Positions 9,135 through 17,989 of a stretch of 52,002 nt of DNA are shown here, piece by piece; position 1 is the first letter of the stretch; each line of letters opens with the position of its first letter. A program made the translations under genes and the position numbers. Source of the DNA: Rubellimicrobium rubrum (lineage in GTDB: Bacteria > Pseudomonadota > Alphaproteobacteria > Rhodobacterales > Rhodobacteraceae); contig NZ_VDFU01000028.1 of assembly GCF_006152115.1 (NCBI RefSeq), positions 1-52,002 on the forward strand. The letters are read 5' to 3'. Under the pieces are notes generated by a model, which searched no databases, was not told the DNA's origin, and saw nothing but the letters and a program-made list of their open reading frames with translations.

Positions 9135-9489
9135 GCGTTCGGTCTTTGCGATGGTCGGATCGGACGAGAACGGTTCGCTCTCTCGTAGGCAGTGCGGCTC
9201 GCGCAGGTCGGCTGCTCTCCGACTTCCCCGCATCGTCCTCGATCCGCCCTGGCCATCCCGTTCTCGCCCAACCGCGAGCGGCGGCGTACCCGCCTGACGG
9301 CCTGCCTCTGGCCAGGCGCGAATCGCGACCTAGTCTCCCGAGCGCACCGGACGGTTCCGACCCGCCGGACCCAAGAGGGCCGTTCCGCGTTGAGCGCCCC
9401 GAACCCCAAGCTCCGACCAAGGGACATGACCCGGTCGGCGGATCGCGATTGCGGCCCGCCCGGGCGTCCCGTTCATCGCAGGAGACGAC
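9135..9489. other. non-coding gap with no recognised gene
   Basis: About 355 bases between the terminator and the SRPBCC gene. Open frames here on both strands are short, arginine-rich and lack family features, so I read them as chance. A T-arm-like GGTTCCGACCC occurs at about 9354 without the rest of a tRNA. The only candidate signal is the promoter-like match at 9367-9391. Confidence 0.5.
9367..9391 (+). promoter_or_regulatory. possible EcfG-type promoter (one mismatch)
   Basis: GGACC (9367-9371), 16 bases, then CGTT (9388-9391), about 100 bases before the SRPBCC start. The published EcfG general-stress consensus in alphaproteobacteria is GGAAC-N16/17-CGTT; one -35 base differs here. The match is short and could be chance. 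Confidence 0.22.
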
Positions 9490-10224
9490 ATGGACCAAGA
9501 CCACCGGACCGCGCCGATGACCGAACGCAAGGTCGTCGCCGCTGCAATGACCCTAGGGCTCGGCGCCCTGGCGGGCCTTGCGGCCTATTCCTACCTGGGC
9601 CCATCCCAGTCCCAGTCCGAGCGTCACGCCAAGACCCCGCGCCTGACCGACGATGCGCCCGGCCGGACGGCCAAGCAGGCCCGCTTCGGTGATTATGCCG
9701 TGACGGGCCGCAGCGTGACGATCAACGCCCCCGCCGAGCGGATCTACAGCTTCTGGCGCGATTTTGCGAACCTCCCGCGCTTCATGGAGAACATCCAGGA
9801 CGCGCGCGAGATCGAGCCCGGCCTGTCCACCTGGACCATCCGGGCGCCGCTGGGGCAGACCGTGCAGGTCAAGTCACGGATCGTGAACGACCGCCCCGGC
9901 GAGCAGATCGCCTGGCGGTCCACCGAGGACAGCCAGATCCAGACCGAGGGCAAGGTGCTGTTCCGCGAGGCCCTCGGCGGGCGCGGAACGGTGGTGGAAG
10001 CCATCATCGCCTACAAGCCGCCCATGGGCCTGGCAGGGCAGGCCATCGCCAAGCTGTTCCAGGCCGAGCCGTCGATTCAGGCCCGGCGCGACCTCAAGCG
10101 GCTCAAGATGCTCATCGAGACCGGCGAGGTCGCGACCAACGCGAACCGGCGCGACAAGGCCGACAAGTTCCAGCAGAACCAGCAGGCCGTCCAGGCGGAC
10201 CTGGCCCAGACCGCGACCGTCTGA
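9490..10224 (+). CDS. SRPBCC (cyclase/dehydrase-like) membrane-anchored protein
   Basis: A 244-residue protein with a short cytoplasmic head, one hydrophobic segment at about residues 14-36 (VVAAAMTLGLGALAGLAAYS) and an SRPBCC/START-like domain at about 72-205, including SVTINAPAERIY, FANLPRFMENI and WRSTED. This helix-grip fold binds hydrophobic ligands; no catalytic role can be assigned. It is the first gene of a compact operon, 10 bases before the Zn-alcohol dehydrogenase. A good Shine-Dalgarno (AGGAGA) sits 5 bases before the ATG. The C-terminal 40 residues are rich in Gln, Asn and Lys and probably disordered. Confidence 0.8.
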   Translation: MDQDHRTAPMTERKVVAAAMTLGLGALAGLAAYSYLGPSQSQSERHAKTPRLTDDAPGRTAKQARFGDYAVTGRSVTINAPAERIYSFWRDFANLPRFMENIQDAREIEPGLSTWTIRAPLGQTVQVKSRIVNDRPGEQIAWRSTEDSQIQTEGKVLFREALGGRGTVVEAIIAYKPPMGLAGQAIAKLFQAEPSIQARRDLKRLKMLIETGEVATNANRRDKADKFQQNQQAVQADLAQTATV

Positions 10225-10234
10225 GGAGGACATC

Positions 10235-11512
10235 ATGCGCGCACTCACCTATCACGGCAAGCACGACGTCCGCGTGGACACCCACCCCGATCCGCAGATC
10301 GTCAACCCTCGCGACGCGATCATCGAGGTCACCTCGACTGCAATCTGCGGCTCGGACCTGCACCTGTTCGACGGCGTGATCCCGGGCGTCCTCAAGGGCG
10401 ACATCCTGGGTCACGAGTTCATGGGCCGGGTCGTCGAGGTCGGGCCGTCCTCGACCCTCAAGGTCGGGCAGCGGGTGACCATCCCCTTCACCATCTCCTG
10501 CGGGGCCTGCTTCCATTGTCGCAACGCGGAGTTCTCGCATTGCGACAACTCCAACCCTGCCGAAAAGCAGGACGCCTCTGAGACGCTGTACGGCCATTCG
10601 ATGTCGGGCCTTTTCGGTTACTCGCACATGACCGGGGGCTATCCCGGCGGGCAGGCCGAGTATGTCCGCGTACCGTTCTCGGATGTCGGACCTCTCGTCA
10701 TCCCCGACCACCTCGAGGATGAAAAAGTGCTGTTCCTGACCGACATCCTTTCGACCGGATGGATGGCGGCGGATCAGGCCACCGTGGAGCAGGGCGACAC
10801 CATCGTCGTCTGGGGCGCGGGGCCCGTGGGCCTCTTTGCCGCGCAGTCGGCCCGCGTGATGGGCGCCGAGCAGGTCATTGTGATCGACCATTACCCGCAT
10901 CGGCTGGAGCTTGCGCGCAAGCTTGGCTGCAAGGTGATCGACTTCGGTCAGACCAACGTCCTCGAGGCGCTCATGGAGATGACGGGCGGGCAAGGGCCCG
11001 ACGCCGTGATCGACGCCGTGGGCATGGAAAGCCATGGCTTCGCCAACTTCAACCCGATCGACACGCTCAAGCAGAAGGTGGGCATCGGGGCCGATCGCAT
11101 CGGCGCGCTGCGCCAAGCCATCCTCGCTGTCCGCAAGGGCGGTCGCGTGTCCGTGCCCGGCGTCTATGGTGGTATGTCGGACAAGTTCCCCACCGGAGCG
11201 CTGATGGAGAAAGGCCTGACCCTGCGCACCGGTCAGACCCATGTCCAACGCTACCAGAAGGAACTGCTGCAGCGCATCGAGAACGGCGAGATCGACACCA
11301 CCTTCCTGATCTCGGACATCATGTCCCTCGAGGACGCGACGACCGGGTACAAGAACTTTGCCTACAACCAGAACGAATGGACCAAGGTCGTCCTGAAGCC
11401 TCAGTGGGAAAAGGGCCGCCGACAGGACGGGCGCGCCCGGACCGAGACGTCGCTGGCCACCGGGGCCGAGGTTCGCACGGAACAAACCAAGGGAGCGCTG
11501 GCCCATGCCTGA
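10235..11512 (+). CDS. zinc-dependent alcohol dehydrogenase (formaldehyde dehydrogenase-like)
   Basis: A 425-residue medium-chain dehydrogenase of the glutathione-independent formaldehyde-dehydrogenase-like branch. Catalytic zinc ligands are visible as Cys38 and the GHE motif (His60, Glu61); structural zinc cysteines are Cys89, Cys92, Cys95 and Cys103. The NAD-binding motif is VWGAGPVGLFA. It is expected to oxidise alcohols or aldehydes in the cytosol; the substrate is unknown. About 30 extra residues at the C-terminus (rich in Arg, Thr and Ala) extend beyond the usual end. GAGGAGGA precedes the start, and the 3' end overlaps the SDR gene by 8 bases, so the operon is coupled. Confidence 0.9.
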   Translation: MRALTYHGKHDVRVDTHPDPQIVNPRDAIIEVTSTAICGSDLHLFDGVIPGVLKGDILGHEFMGRVVEVGPSSTLKVGQRVTIPFTISCGACFHCRNAEFSHCDNSNPAEKQDASETLYGHSMSGLFGYSHMTGGYPGGQAEYVRVPFSDVGPLVIPDHLEDEKVLFLTDILSTGWMAADQATVEQGDTIVVWGAGPVGLFAAQSARVMGAEQVIVIDHYPHRLELARKLGCKVIDFGQTNVLEALMEMTGGQGPDAVIDAVGMESHGFANFNPIDTLKQKVGIGADRIGALRQAILAVRKGGRVSVPGVYGGMSDKFPTGALMEKGLTLRTGQTHVQRYQKELLQRIENGEIDTTFLISDIMSLEDATTGYKNFAYNQNEWTKVVLKPQWEKGRRQDGRARTETSLATGAEVRTEQTKGALAHA

Positions 11513-12299
11513 TCGCAAGCTCGCCATCGTCACGGGCGCGTCCTCCGGCATCGGACGCGAACTGGCCCGCTGCGCCGCCGAGGATGGCTGCGACCTCATC
11601 ATCTGCGCCAACGAGGCCGAGATCGAGGACGCCGCCCGCGAGCTTCGTGAGCACGGCGGCTCGGTCGAGGTGGTGCAGGCCGACCTGTCCACCGAGGAAG
11701 GCGTCCTGACCCTTTGGCATCAGGTTGGCGCGCGGGAGGTGGACTACCTCATGGCGAATGCGGGGCTGACCTTGGGCCATGCCTTCGTGGACCAGGAGTG
11801 GCCGCGCATCCGCGAGATGATCGGCCTCAACATCGAGGGGACGACGTTGCTCCTTCATCGCGCCTTGCCGCGGATGCAGGCGCGGGGCGAGGGGCGGGTG
11901 CTCGTCACCGGCTCCATCGCCGGGTTCATGCCGGGCAGCTACCAGGCCGTCTACAATGCCAGCAAGGCTTACCTCGATTCCCTCAGCTTCGCCTTGAACG
12001 ACGAGATGCGGGAGCACGGCGTCACGGTCACCTGCCTGATGCCGGGCCCTGTACACACCGAAGTGTTCAAGCGCGGCGACATGGAGAACACGCCCATGGG
12101 CGAGACCTCCCTCAAGGACACGCCGGATCACACGGCGCGCCTGGGCTACGAGGCGATGAAGGCGGGCAAGGCGGGCATGACGCCCGGCCTGATGAACAAG
12201 CTCATCACCACCTTCGCGGGCGTCCTGCCCGAACCGATGCTGGCCCGCATGAACCGCTGGTTGTCCGAGCCGGACGACGACAAGGAAAAGGCGAGCTAA
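11505..12299 (+). CDS. short-chain dehydrogenase/reductase
   Basis: A 264-residue classical SDR. The NAD(P) motif TGASSGIG is at residues 10-17, NAG of the central strand follows, and the catalytic set is Ser137, Tyr150 and Lys154 (YNASK). It belongs to the broad SDR group annotated as ketoacyl reductase or DltE-like; the substrate is not evident. It ends the SRPBCC-ADH-SDR operon and is followed 37 bases later by a strong terminator. Together with the upstream alcohol dehydrogenase it could handle reactive carbonyls or lipid-derived alcohols, which is inference from context only. Confidence 0.88.
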   Translation: MPDRKLAIVTGASSGIGRELARCAAEDGCDLIICANEAEIEDAARELREHGGSVEVVQADLSTEEGVLTLWHQVGAREVDYLMANAGLTLGHAFVDQEWPRIREMIGLNIEGTTLLLHRALPRMQARGEGRVLVTGSIAGFMPGSYQAVYNASKAYLDSLSFALNDEMREHGVTVTCLMPGPVHTEVFKRGDMENTPMGETSLKDTPDHTARLGYEAMKAGKAGMTPGLMNKLITTFAGVLPEPMLARMNRWLSEPDDDKEKAS

Positions 12300-12335
12300 G
12301 CCCGCACGAGCGGAGTGTTGACGGACTCGTGAGGA

Positions 12336-12367
12336 GGCGGTGGTCGGAACCCGGCCACCGCCTTTTT
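12336..12367 (+). terminator. rho-independent terminator of the SRPBCC-ADH-SDR operon
   Basis: A 12-bp stem (GGCGGTGGTCGG at 12336-12347 with CCGGCCACCGCC at 12351-12362, one T-G wobble), a 3-base loop and five T residues. It closes the operon. Confidence 0.9.
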
Positions 12368-12371
12368 GTTG
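12346..12371 (+). promoter_or_regulatory. possible EcfG-type promoter of the secreted esterase gene, inside the terminator
   Basis: GGAAC (12346-12350), 16 bases, then TGTTG (12367-12371), about 40 bases before the esterase ATG. It matches the alphaproteobacterial general-stress consensus GGAAC-N16/17-CGTT except for the first -10 base. The -35 part is formed by the inner stem and loop of the terminator, so chance is a real alternative. Confidence 0.3.
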
Positions 12372-12409
12372 TCCGCTTGTATCCGCACCGGATTCCGAAA
12401 GGACTTTCC

Positions 12410-13963
12410 ATGCAATCCCTGTTGAAGACGACGACCGCGAGCGCGGCGCTCGCGGCCGCTCTTTCCGTTTCGCCCATCGCCCTGCTGGCTCAGGACGCCA
12501 CCGCTGGCGGAGCGGCGGCCCCCGACGCTGCGGCCGATCCGGCGGCGACCAATGACACCACGATGGCCCAGGAGGGCACGGCGGCCCAAGGCGATGCCGC
12601 GGCCGCTGACGCCACGACCGGAGCGGCGACCGAGAGCGGCACCATGACCGCCGAGGAGGGCACCGCTGTCGAGCCTGCCGACGGCACCCAGACCGAGACC
12701 GCCCAAGGCACGGCAGCGCCGGACACCGCTGCCGGCGACACGACGGTCGCCCAGGATGACGCCGCGGCCGCCGGCGAAGATGCCGCTACCGACACGGCGG
12801 GCACCCAGGACACCCAGACCGCTGCGGGCGACATCCCGGCCGAGCCGAGCGAGCAGATGGCCGCCGTCCTCGACAAGCACGCCGAGCTTGGCGCGCGCCC
12901 CATCGACGAGCTGTCGGTCGAGGAGGCACGCACGCAGCCCTCGCCGGCTGACGCCGTGATGGCCGTGATGGAGGAGCAAGGCATCGAGATGCCCGCCGAA
13001 CTCGCGGCGATTGCGACGCGCGACATCACCTATCCTGCCGCCGACGGCTCGGAGCAGCCGCTTCGCGTCTACACGCCCGAAGGCGAGGGACCGTTCCCGC
13101 TGATCGTCTACTTCCACGGCGGCGGCTGGGTGATCGCCGACATCGACACCTATGACGCCTCGGCCCGCGCCCTGTCGGCTGGCGCCGGCGCGGTGGTCGT
13201 CTCGGTCGAATACCGCCACGCCCCCGAGGCGCAGTTCCCGGCCCAGCACGAGGATGCCAACGCGGCCTATGCCTGGATCATAGAGAACTCGGGCTCGCTC
13301 AACGCCGACAGTGAGCGCCTCGCGGTCGCGGGCGAGAGCGCGGGCGGCAACTTGGCCATCAACGTCGCTATCAACGCGCGCGATGCGCAACTCACGCAGC
13401 CCGACCACATGCTGCTGGTCTATCCCATCGCCGGCAACGACATGGAGACGGCCTCCTACCAGTCCTATGCCGAGGCGAAGCCGCTCAGCCGCGCTGCCAT
13501 GATGTGGTTCGTCGAGAACGTCTTCGCCGACCAGTCCCAGACCGCCGACCCGCGCATCAACCTCGTGGGCCGAGACGACCTTGCGGGGCTGCCGCCGGCC
13601 ACCATCATCAACGCCGAGATCGACCCGCTCACGACCGAAGGTGTGGCGCTCGGCTCGCTCCTCGAGGAGGCCGGGGTGGAGGTCAACCAGATGACCTATC
13701 CCGGCGTCACCCACGAGTTCTTCGGCATGGGAGCCGTGGTGCCCGAGGCCAAGGAGGCCGTGGACTTGGCCACGACCGACCTTCGCGCCGCCTTCGGAAG
13801 TGACGCCGCCCAGCCTGCCACGGCCGACGCCTCCTCCGATGAGGTGACCGACGTGGAAGCCACGGCCACCGATGGTGCCGCCACGACGGCGGACGACGGC
13901 GCGGCCACCCAGTTGGAAGGCGCGACCGAGCCCGCAGCCGAGGATAGCGCGACCGACCAGTGA
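12410..13963 (+). CDS. secreted alpha/beta hydrolase (hormone-sensitive lipase family) with low-complexity arms
   Basis: A 517-residue protein. A signal peptide (residues 1-27, ending ALLA/Q) precedes about 115 residues rich in Ala, Thr, Asp, Glu and Gly, then a family IV (HSL-type) esterase domain at about 190-465. The oxyanion motif HGGGW is at 236-240, the nucleophile elbow GESAGG at 308-313 (Ser310), and Asp405 and His435 complete the triad. A second acidic Ala/Thr-rich tail covers 466-517. HSL-type enzymes are usually near 310 residues, so the arms are unusual additions. I chose the ATG at 12410 because a signal peptide starts there and AAAGGA precedes it; the open frame runs further upstream inside the SDR gene. 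The substrate is probably short acyl esters outside the cytoplasm. Confidence 0.88.
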   Translation: MQSLLKTTTASAALAAALSVSPIALLAQDATAGGAAAPDAAADPAATNDTTMAQEGTAAQGDAAAADATTGAATESGTMTAEEGTAVEPADGTQTETAQGTAAPDTAAGDTTVAQDDAAAAGEDAATDTAGTQDTQTAAGDIPAEPSEQMAAVLDKHAELGARPIDELSVEEARTQPSPADAVMAVMEEQGIEMPAELAAIATRDITYPAADGSEQPLRVYTPEGEGPFPLIVYFHGGGWVIADIDTYDASARALSAGAGAVVVSVEYRHAPEAQFPAQHEDANAAYAWIIENSGSLNADSERLAVAGESAGGNLAINVAINARDAQLTQPDHMLLVYPIAGNDMETASYQSYAEAKPLSRAAMMWFVENVFADQSQTADPRINLVGRDDLAGLPPATIINAEIDPLTTEGVALGSLLEEAGVEVNQMTYPGVTHEFFGMGAVVPEAKEAVDLATTDLRAAFGSDAAQPATADASSDEVTDVEATATDGAATTADDGAATQLEGATEPAAEDSATDQ

Positions 13964-13992
13964 CGGTCGGCCAGCGGTTCTGAAACGCAGGC

Positions 13993-14028
13993 TGAACGCC
14001 CGGGAGCCGATGGCTTTCCGGGCGTTCA
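13993..14028 (+). terminator. hairpin terminator after the esterase gene
   Basis: An 11-bp inverted repeat TGAACGCCCGG / CCGGGCGTTCA (13993-14003 and 14018-14028) whose loop can pair further (AGCC/GGCT). The following sequence is T-rich but has no clean T run. Confidence 0.6.
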
Positions 14029-14082
14029 TCGTTTGGTAATCTTTCCGTTGATCCACGCCGATCTTCCTCCACATAAAGCGGC

Positions 14083-14760
14083 ATGGTCCACCGTTCCCTG
14101 CTGTTGGCGTTGCTCCTGTCCGCTGTCCTGGGCCTGTCGGTCGAGGACGCCCCCGACTTGTCGGGGAGGGTTCATGTCATCGATGCGGATACCTTCGATG
14201 TGGGCGAGATCCGGGTCCGGCTCCATGGCGTCGATGCGCCTGAAAGCGATCAGACCTGTCTCGATGCCGATGGTCAGGAGTGGCCCTGCGGTGCCTGGTC
14301 CGTCGAGCAGGCCGAGGCCCGCTGGGAGGGCCGCACCGCCGGTTGCGAACGGCTCGACATCGACCGGTACGGGCGAACGGTCGCGCGCTGCGAGGTCAAT
14401 GGCATCGACCTAGGGGCGACGCTCGTCTCGGGCGGAATGGCGCTGGCCTATCGTGACTATTCCGACGACTACCTTCCGCAGGAAGCATCGGCACAGGGCG
14501 CCAGGGTCGGCGTGTGGCGGGGCGAGTTCCAGATACCCCAGGACTACCGCCGGGGTCCGACCCTCGTTGTGACGGATGTCGCGGTGGTGGATTCAGCGGG
14601 AGGATGCCAGATCAAGGGTAACATCTCCGGAACGGACCGCATCTACCATAGGCCCGGCGGTCGCAGCTACGCAGCCACCCGCATCGACGAGTCTGCAGGC
14701 GAACGTTGGTTCTGCTCGGAGGAGGAGGCCCAGGCCGCGGGATGGCGGGCGGCGCGTTAG
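14083..14760 (+). CDS. secreted thermonuclease (SNase) family protein with a C-terminal cysteine-rich tail
   Basis: A 225-residue protein with an N-terminal hydrophobic signal (about residues 1-20) and a staphylococcal-nuclease domain: VIDADTFDVG, then RVRLHGVDAPE holding the catalytic-type Arg and Glu, and DRYGRTVARC with the second Arg. The C-terminal 55 residues carry CQIKGNIS, YHRPGG and WFCSEEEAQAAGW, resembling the small Cys-containing tail found on many secreted nucleases. It should cut nucleic acids in the periplasm or outside the cell. The stop codon overlaps that of the convergent MFS gene (14757-14760). Confidence 0.87.
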   Translation: MVHRSLLLALLLSAVLGLSVEDAPDLSGRVHVIDADTFDVGEIRVRLHGVDAPESDQTCLDADGQEWPCGAWSVEQAEARWEGRTAGCERLDIDRYGRTVARCEVNGIDLGATLVSGGMALAYRDYSDDYLPQEASAQGARVGVWRGEFQIPQDYRRGPTLVVTDVAVVDSAGGCQIKGNISGTDRIYHRPGGRSYAATRIDESAGERWFCSEEEAQAAGWRAAR

Positions 14761-15962
14761 CCGTCCTGCGTGCCCCGGACCAGCAGGAGAGACACCCCCG
14801 CCAGCGCCGCCGATCCGGCCATCAGCGCCTGGAGCGGCCAAGCCCCCGACTCCCGGCTCAGCATCGCTCCGGCCAGGACCGACAGCGCGGCCCCTCCGGC
14901 TGTCATGATCGCGCCGGACAGGCCGCTCGCCGTTCCGGCAAGGTCCGGGCGGACCGAGATCGATCCCGCCATGGCGTTGGGCAGGGTCATGCCGTTGCCC
15001 AGACCCAGGGCCGTGCAGAAGCCGAAGAAAACCCAGGGGTTATCCGGGCCCGACACCGTCAGCACGAGCGACGCCACAAGGCCCAGCGTCGCCACCACGC
15101 AGCCCCAGGCCGCCATGCGGTCGATGCCCACGCGGACCGAAAAGCGACCGGACAAGAAGTTGCCCAAGGTGTAGCCGATGGCGGGCGAGCCCAGGGCGAT
15201 CCCGGTCCAGACCGGCGACAGTCCGAAGATCTCTCCGGAAACGAAGGACGCGCCGCCCAGCAGCGCGAAGAAGGCCCCCGAAGCGAAGGCGGCGCAGAGC
15301 GAATAGCCCCAGAACCGTCGCGATCCCAGCAAGGCCGGATAATGCGCAAGCTGCGCCGCGAGCCCATCGCCCCGCGCCTGCGCCGTCTCGCCCTGGTCGG
15401 CGACGACAAGCATCAGCACCAGCGTTCCGCCGACCGCCAGGAGCACGAAGGACGCTTGCCAGCCAAAGCTTTCGTCGAGAGCACCGCCGATCATCGGGCC
15501 GACCATGGGAATGAGCGCCATGCCCATGGTGATGTAGCCGATCCGGGAAGCGGCCTCAGTGGCGCCCACCGTGTCGCGGACCACGGCGCGGGACAGCACG
15601 ATCCCGGTGATCACGACCGCCTGCGCCATGCGGAAGGCAAGAAAGACCCCGGCCGTGGGCGCGAACAGGGCCCCCAGCGTCGCCAGGATGAACAGAGCCA
15701 TCGCTCCGATCATGACGGGCCGGCGGCCCAGGGTGTCCGCGACCGACCCCATGGCGATCTGGAGCACGGCCGTCATCGCGAGATAGCCTGACACCGCCAG
15801 CTGCATCACGGCGTAGCTCGCGCCGAAATGGTCTGCCATCCGCGCCAGCGACGGCAGGAACACCGACACGTTCAGCGAAGCGATCCCCGAGGCGAGGATC
15901 AGCGTGGCGATGTGAGGCGGGGTGGTGCGGTCCAGGAACCGCACGGCGGCGTGCGTGGCCAT
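14757..15962 (-). CDS. MFS multidrug exporter (Bcr/CflA type)
   Basis: A 401-residue inner-membrane protein with about 12 hydrophobic segments. Drug:H+ antiporter features are visible: the loop motif GSVADTLGRRPVM between helices 2 and 3, LSRAVVRDTVG, and GPMIGGALDESFGW in the helix 5 region. The Bcr/CflA group exports drugs such as bicyclomycin and some amino acids; the substrate is not predictable. GGAG precedes the ATG by 5 bases. It starts one base after the stop of the DUF486-type gene, so the two are cotranscribed leftward. It ends in overlapping stop codons with the thermonuclease gene. Confidence 0.88.
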   Translation of the reverse strand: MATHAAVRFLDRTTPPHIATLILASGIASLNVSVFLPSLARMADHFGASYAVMQLAVSGYLAMTAVLQIAMGSVADTLGRRPVMIGAMALFILATLGALFAPTAGVFLAFRMAQAVVITGIVLSRAVVRDTVGATEAASRIGYITMGMALIPMVGPMIGGALDESFGWQASFVLLAVGGTLVLMLVVADQGETAQARGDGLAAQLAHYPALLGSRRFWGYSLCAAFASGAFFALLGGASFVSGEIFGLSPVWTGIALGSPAIGYTLGNFLSGRFSVRVGIDRMAAWGCVVATLGLVASLVLTVSGPDNPWVFFGFCTALGLGNGMTLPNAMAGSISVRPDLAGTASGLSGAIMTAGGAALSVLAGAMLSRESGAWPLQALMAGSAALAGVSLLLVRGTQDG

Positions 15963-15963
15963 G

Positions 15964-16317
15964 TCAGCTCCATTTGTGAAAGATGAAGAAGGCGCCCAAA
16001 GCGATGAAGCCGAAGCCCACGAGATGGTTCCAGGTCAGCGGCTCCTTGAGGTACGTCACCGAGAACACGGCAAAGACCGACAACGTCAGAACTTCCTGAA
16101 TGGTCTTGAGTTGCGCGGCTGAGAACACGGTCGAACCGATCCGGTTCGCTGGAACCTGCAGGCAGTACTCGAAGAAGGCGATGCCCCAAGACACCATGAT
16201 CACGAGGAGGAGGGACGCCCCCTTGTGCTTGAGGTGCCCGTACCACGCGAAGGTCATGAAGATGTTGGAGGCGAGCAGCAGGCCGATGGTGGTGAGCGGA
16301 ATGGGTAGAGCGGGCAT
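15964..16317 (-). CDS. DMT-like small membrane protein (DUF486 type)
   Basis: A 117-residue protein with four hydrophobic segments, matching the DUF486 family: ASNIFMTFAWYGHLK near the N-terminus, AFFEYCLQVPANRIG in the middle and FIALGAFFIFHKW at the C-terminus. Function is unknown; the fold resembles half of a drug/metabolite transporter. I chose the ATG at 16317 (GGAG 8 bases upstream) over an earlier in-frame start at 16353. Its stop is one base from the start of the MFS exporter gene. It diverges from pccB across about 140 bases that should hold both promoters. Confidence 0.85.
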   Translation of the reverse strand: MPALPIPLTTIGLLLASNIFMTFAWYGHLKHKGASLLLVIMVSWGIAFFEYCLQVPANRIGSTVFSAAQLKTIQEVLTLSVFAVFSVTYLKEPLTWNHLVGFGFIALGAFFIFHKWS

Positions 16318-16456
16318 GGAAAGACTCCGGAGGGCCTTCCTGCTCTGGCCCAAGCGGGCGGTTAGCGCAACCAGACGGCCAGGGGGATTGGCAACGGCCC
16401 TGATCTAGGCTTTCGTGATGCCACGTCGCGCGTACCGCGGCATGAGGGAGGAAAGC

Positions 16457-17989
16457 GTGAACGACATCCTGCACGAGCTCGAGGCCCGGCGGCAGGCCGC
16501 CCGGCTGGGCGGGGGCGAGGCGCGCATCCAGGCGCAGCACGCGCGGGGCAAGCTCACCGCCCGCGAGCGGATCGAGCTTCTGCTCGACGAGGGCTCCTTC
16601 GAGGAGTTCGACATGTTCGTCACCCACCGCGCCACCGAGTTCGGGATGGAGCGGGACCGCCCTGCCGGCGACGGCGTGGTGACGGGCTGGGGCACGGTCA
16701 ACGGTCGCCTGGTCTATGTCTTCTCCCAGGACTTCACCGTCTTTGGGGGCTCCCTGTCGGAAACGCATGCCCAGAAGATCTGCAAGATCATGGACATGGC
16801 ATTGCGCAACGGCGCTCCGGTGGTGGGCATCAACGACTCGGGCGGGGCGCGCATCCAGGAAGGCGTGTCTTCCCTGGCTGGCTACGCCGAGGTGTTCCAG
16901 CGCAATGTCCTGGCCTCGGGCGTCATTCCGCAGATCAGCCTGATCATGGGACCCTGCGCCGGCGGGGCAGTCTATTCCCCCGCGATGACGGACTTCATCC
17001 TCATGGTGAAGGACACGTCCTACATGTTCGTCACCGGACCCGAGGTGGTCAGGACCGTCACCAACGAGGTCGTCACCGCCGAGGAGTTGGGGGGCGCGGT
17101 CACGCACACCCGCCGGTCCTCTGTCGCCGATGCCGCCTTCGAGAACGACGTCGAGACCATCATCGAGGCGCGGCGGCTGATCGACTTCCTGCCGCTGTCG
17201 AACCGCTCGGGCGTCCCCACGCGCCCCTTCTTCGACGATCCTGCGCGGGTGGAGCCCAGCCTCGACACGCTCATCCCCGACAACGCAAACACCCCCTACG
17301 ATATGAGGGAACTGATCCAGAAGGTCGCGGACGAGGGCGATCTTTATGAGATCCAGGCCGACTTCGCCAAGAACATCCTGACGGGTTTCATCCGGTTGGA
17401 AGGCTCGACCGTAGGTGTCGTGGCCAACCAGCCCCTGCATCTCGCGGGTTGCCTCGACATCGATGCCTCGCGGAAGGCCGCGCGCTTCGTGCGCTTCTGC
17501 GACGCCTTCGAGATCCCGATTCTGACGCTGGTGGACGTCCCCGGATTCCTTCCGGGCACGGCTCAGGAATACAACGGCATCATCAAGCACGGGGCCAAGC
17601 TGCTGTTCGCCTATGCCGAGGCGACGGTTCCCAAGGTCACCGTCATTACACGCAAAGCCTATGGCGGCGCCTATGACGTGATGGCGTCCAAGCACCTTCG
17701 CGGCGACGTCAACTACGCCTGGCCCACCGCCGAGATCGCGGTAATGGGCGCGAAAGGCGCCGTCGAGATCCTTTATCGGGCCGAGCGGGGTGACCCCGAG
17801 GCCCTGGCCCAGCGCACCCGCGACTACGAGGACCGTTTCGCCAATCCCTTCGTCGCCGCCGAGCGCGGCTTCATCGACGAGGTGATCCAGCCCCGCTCCA
17901 CCCGCCGCCGCGTGGCACGTGCCTTTGCCATGCTGAGGAACAAGAAGCTCGAGAACCCCTGGAAGAAACATGACAACATCCCGCTCTGA
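16457..17989 (+). CDS. pccB: propionyl-CoA carboxylase beta subunit (carboxyltransferase)
   Basis: A 510-residue carboxyltransferase that moves CO2 from biotin on PccA to propionyl-CoA, giving methylmalonyl-CoA. Family blocks include [20 protein letters not shown] at the N-terminus, the oxyanion-hole stretch [12 protein letters not shown], and [13 protein letters not shown] near the C-terminus. I chose the GTG at 16457, preceded by GGGAGGAA, because it gives the typical family N-terminus (NDILHELE) and usual length; ATGs at 16442 and 16415 are alternatives. The 3' end overlaps the next gene by 20 bases. PccA is encoded 1.4 kb downstream. Confidence 0.95.
   Translation: MNDILHELEARRQAARLGGGEARIQAQHARGKLTARERIELLLDEGSFEEFDMFVTHRATEFGMERDRPAGDGVVTGWGTVNGRLVYVFSQDFTVFGGSLSETHAQKICKIMDMALRNGAPVVGINDSGGARIQEGVSSLAGYAEVFQRNVLASGVIPQISLIMGPCAGGAVYSPAMTDFILMVKDTSYMFVTGPEVVRTVTNEVVTAEELGGAVTHTRRSSVADAAFENDVETIIEARRLIDFLPLSNRSGVPTRPFFDDPARVEPSLDTLIPDNANTPYDMRELIQKVADEGDLYEIQADFAKNILTGFIRLEGSTVGVVANQPLHLAGCLDIDASRKAARFVRFCDAFEIPILTLVDVPGFLPGTAQEYNGIIKHGAKLLFAYAEATVPKVTVITRKAYGGAYDVMASKHLRGDVNYAWPTAEIAVMGAKGAVEILYRAERGDPEALAQRTRDYEDRFANPFVAAERGFIDEVIQPRSTRRRVARAFAMLRNKKLENPWKKHDNIPL

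Noticed and set aside
9354-9364. T-arm-like GGTTCCGACCC suggesting a tRNA
   Set aside because: No acceptor stem, D-arm or anticodon arm at the right distances.
12296-14074. Long leftward open frame antisense to the secreted esterase
   Set aside because: Gly/Arg/Val-rich, no motifs, and explained by third-position GC bias of the esterase gene.
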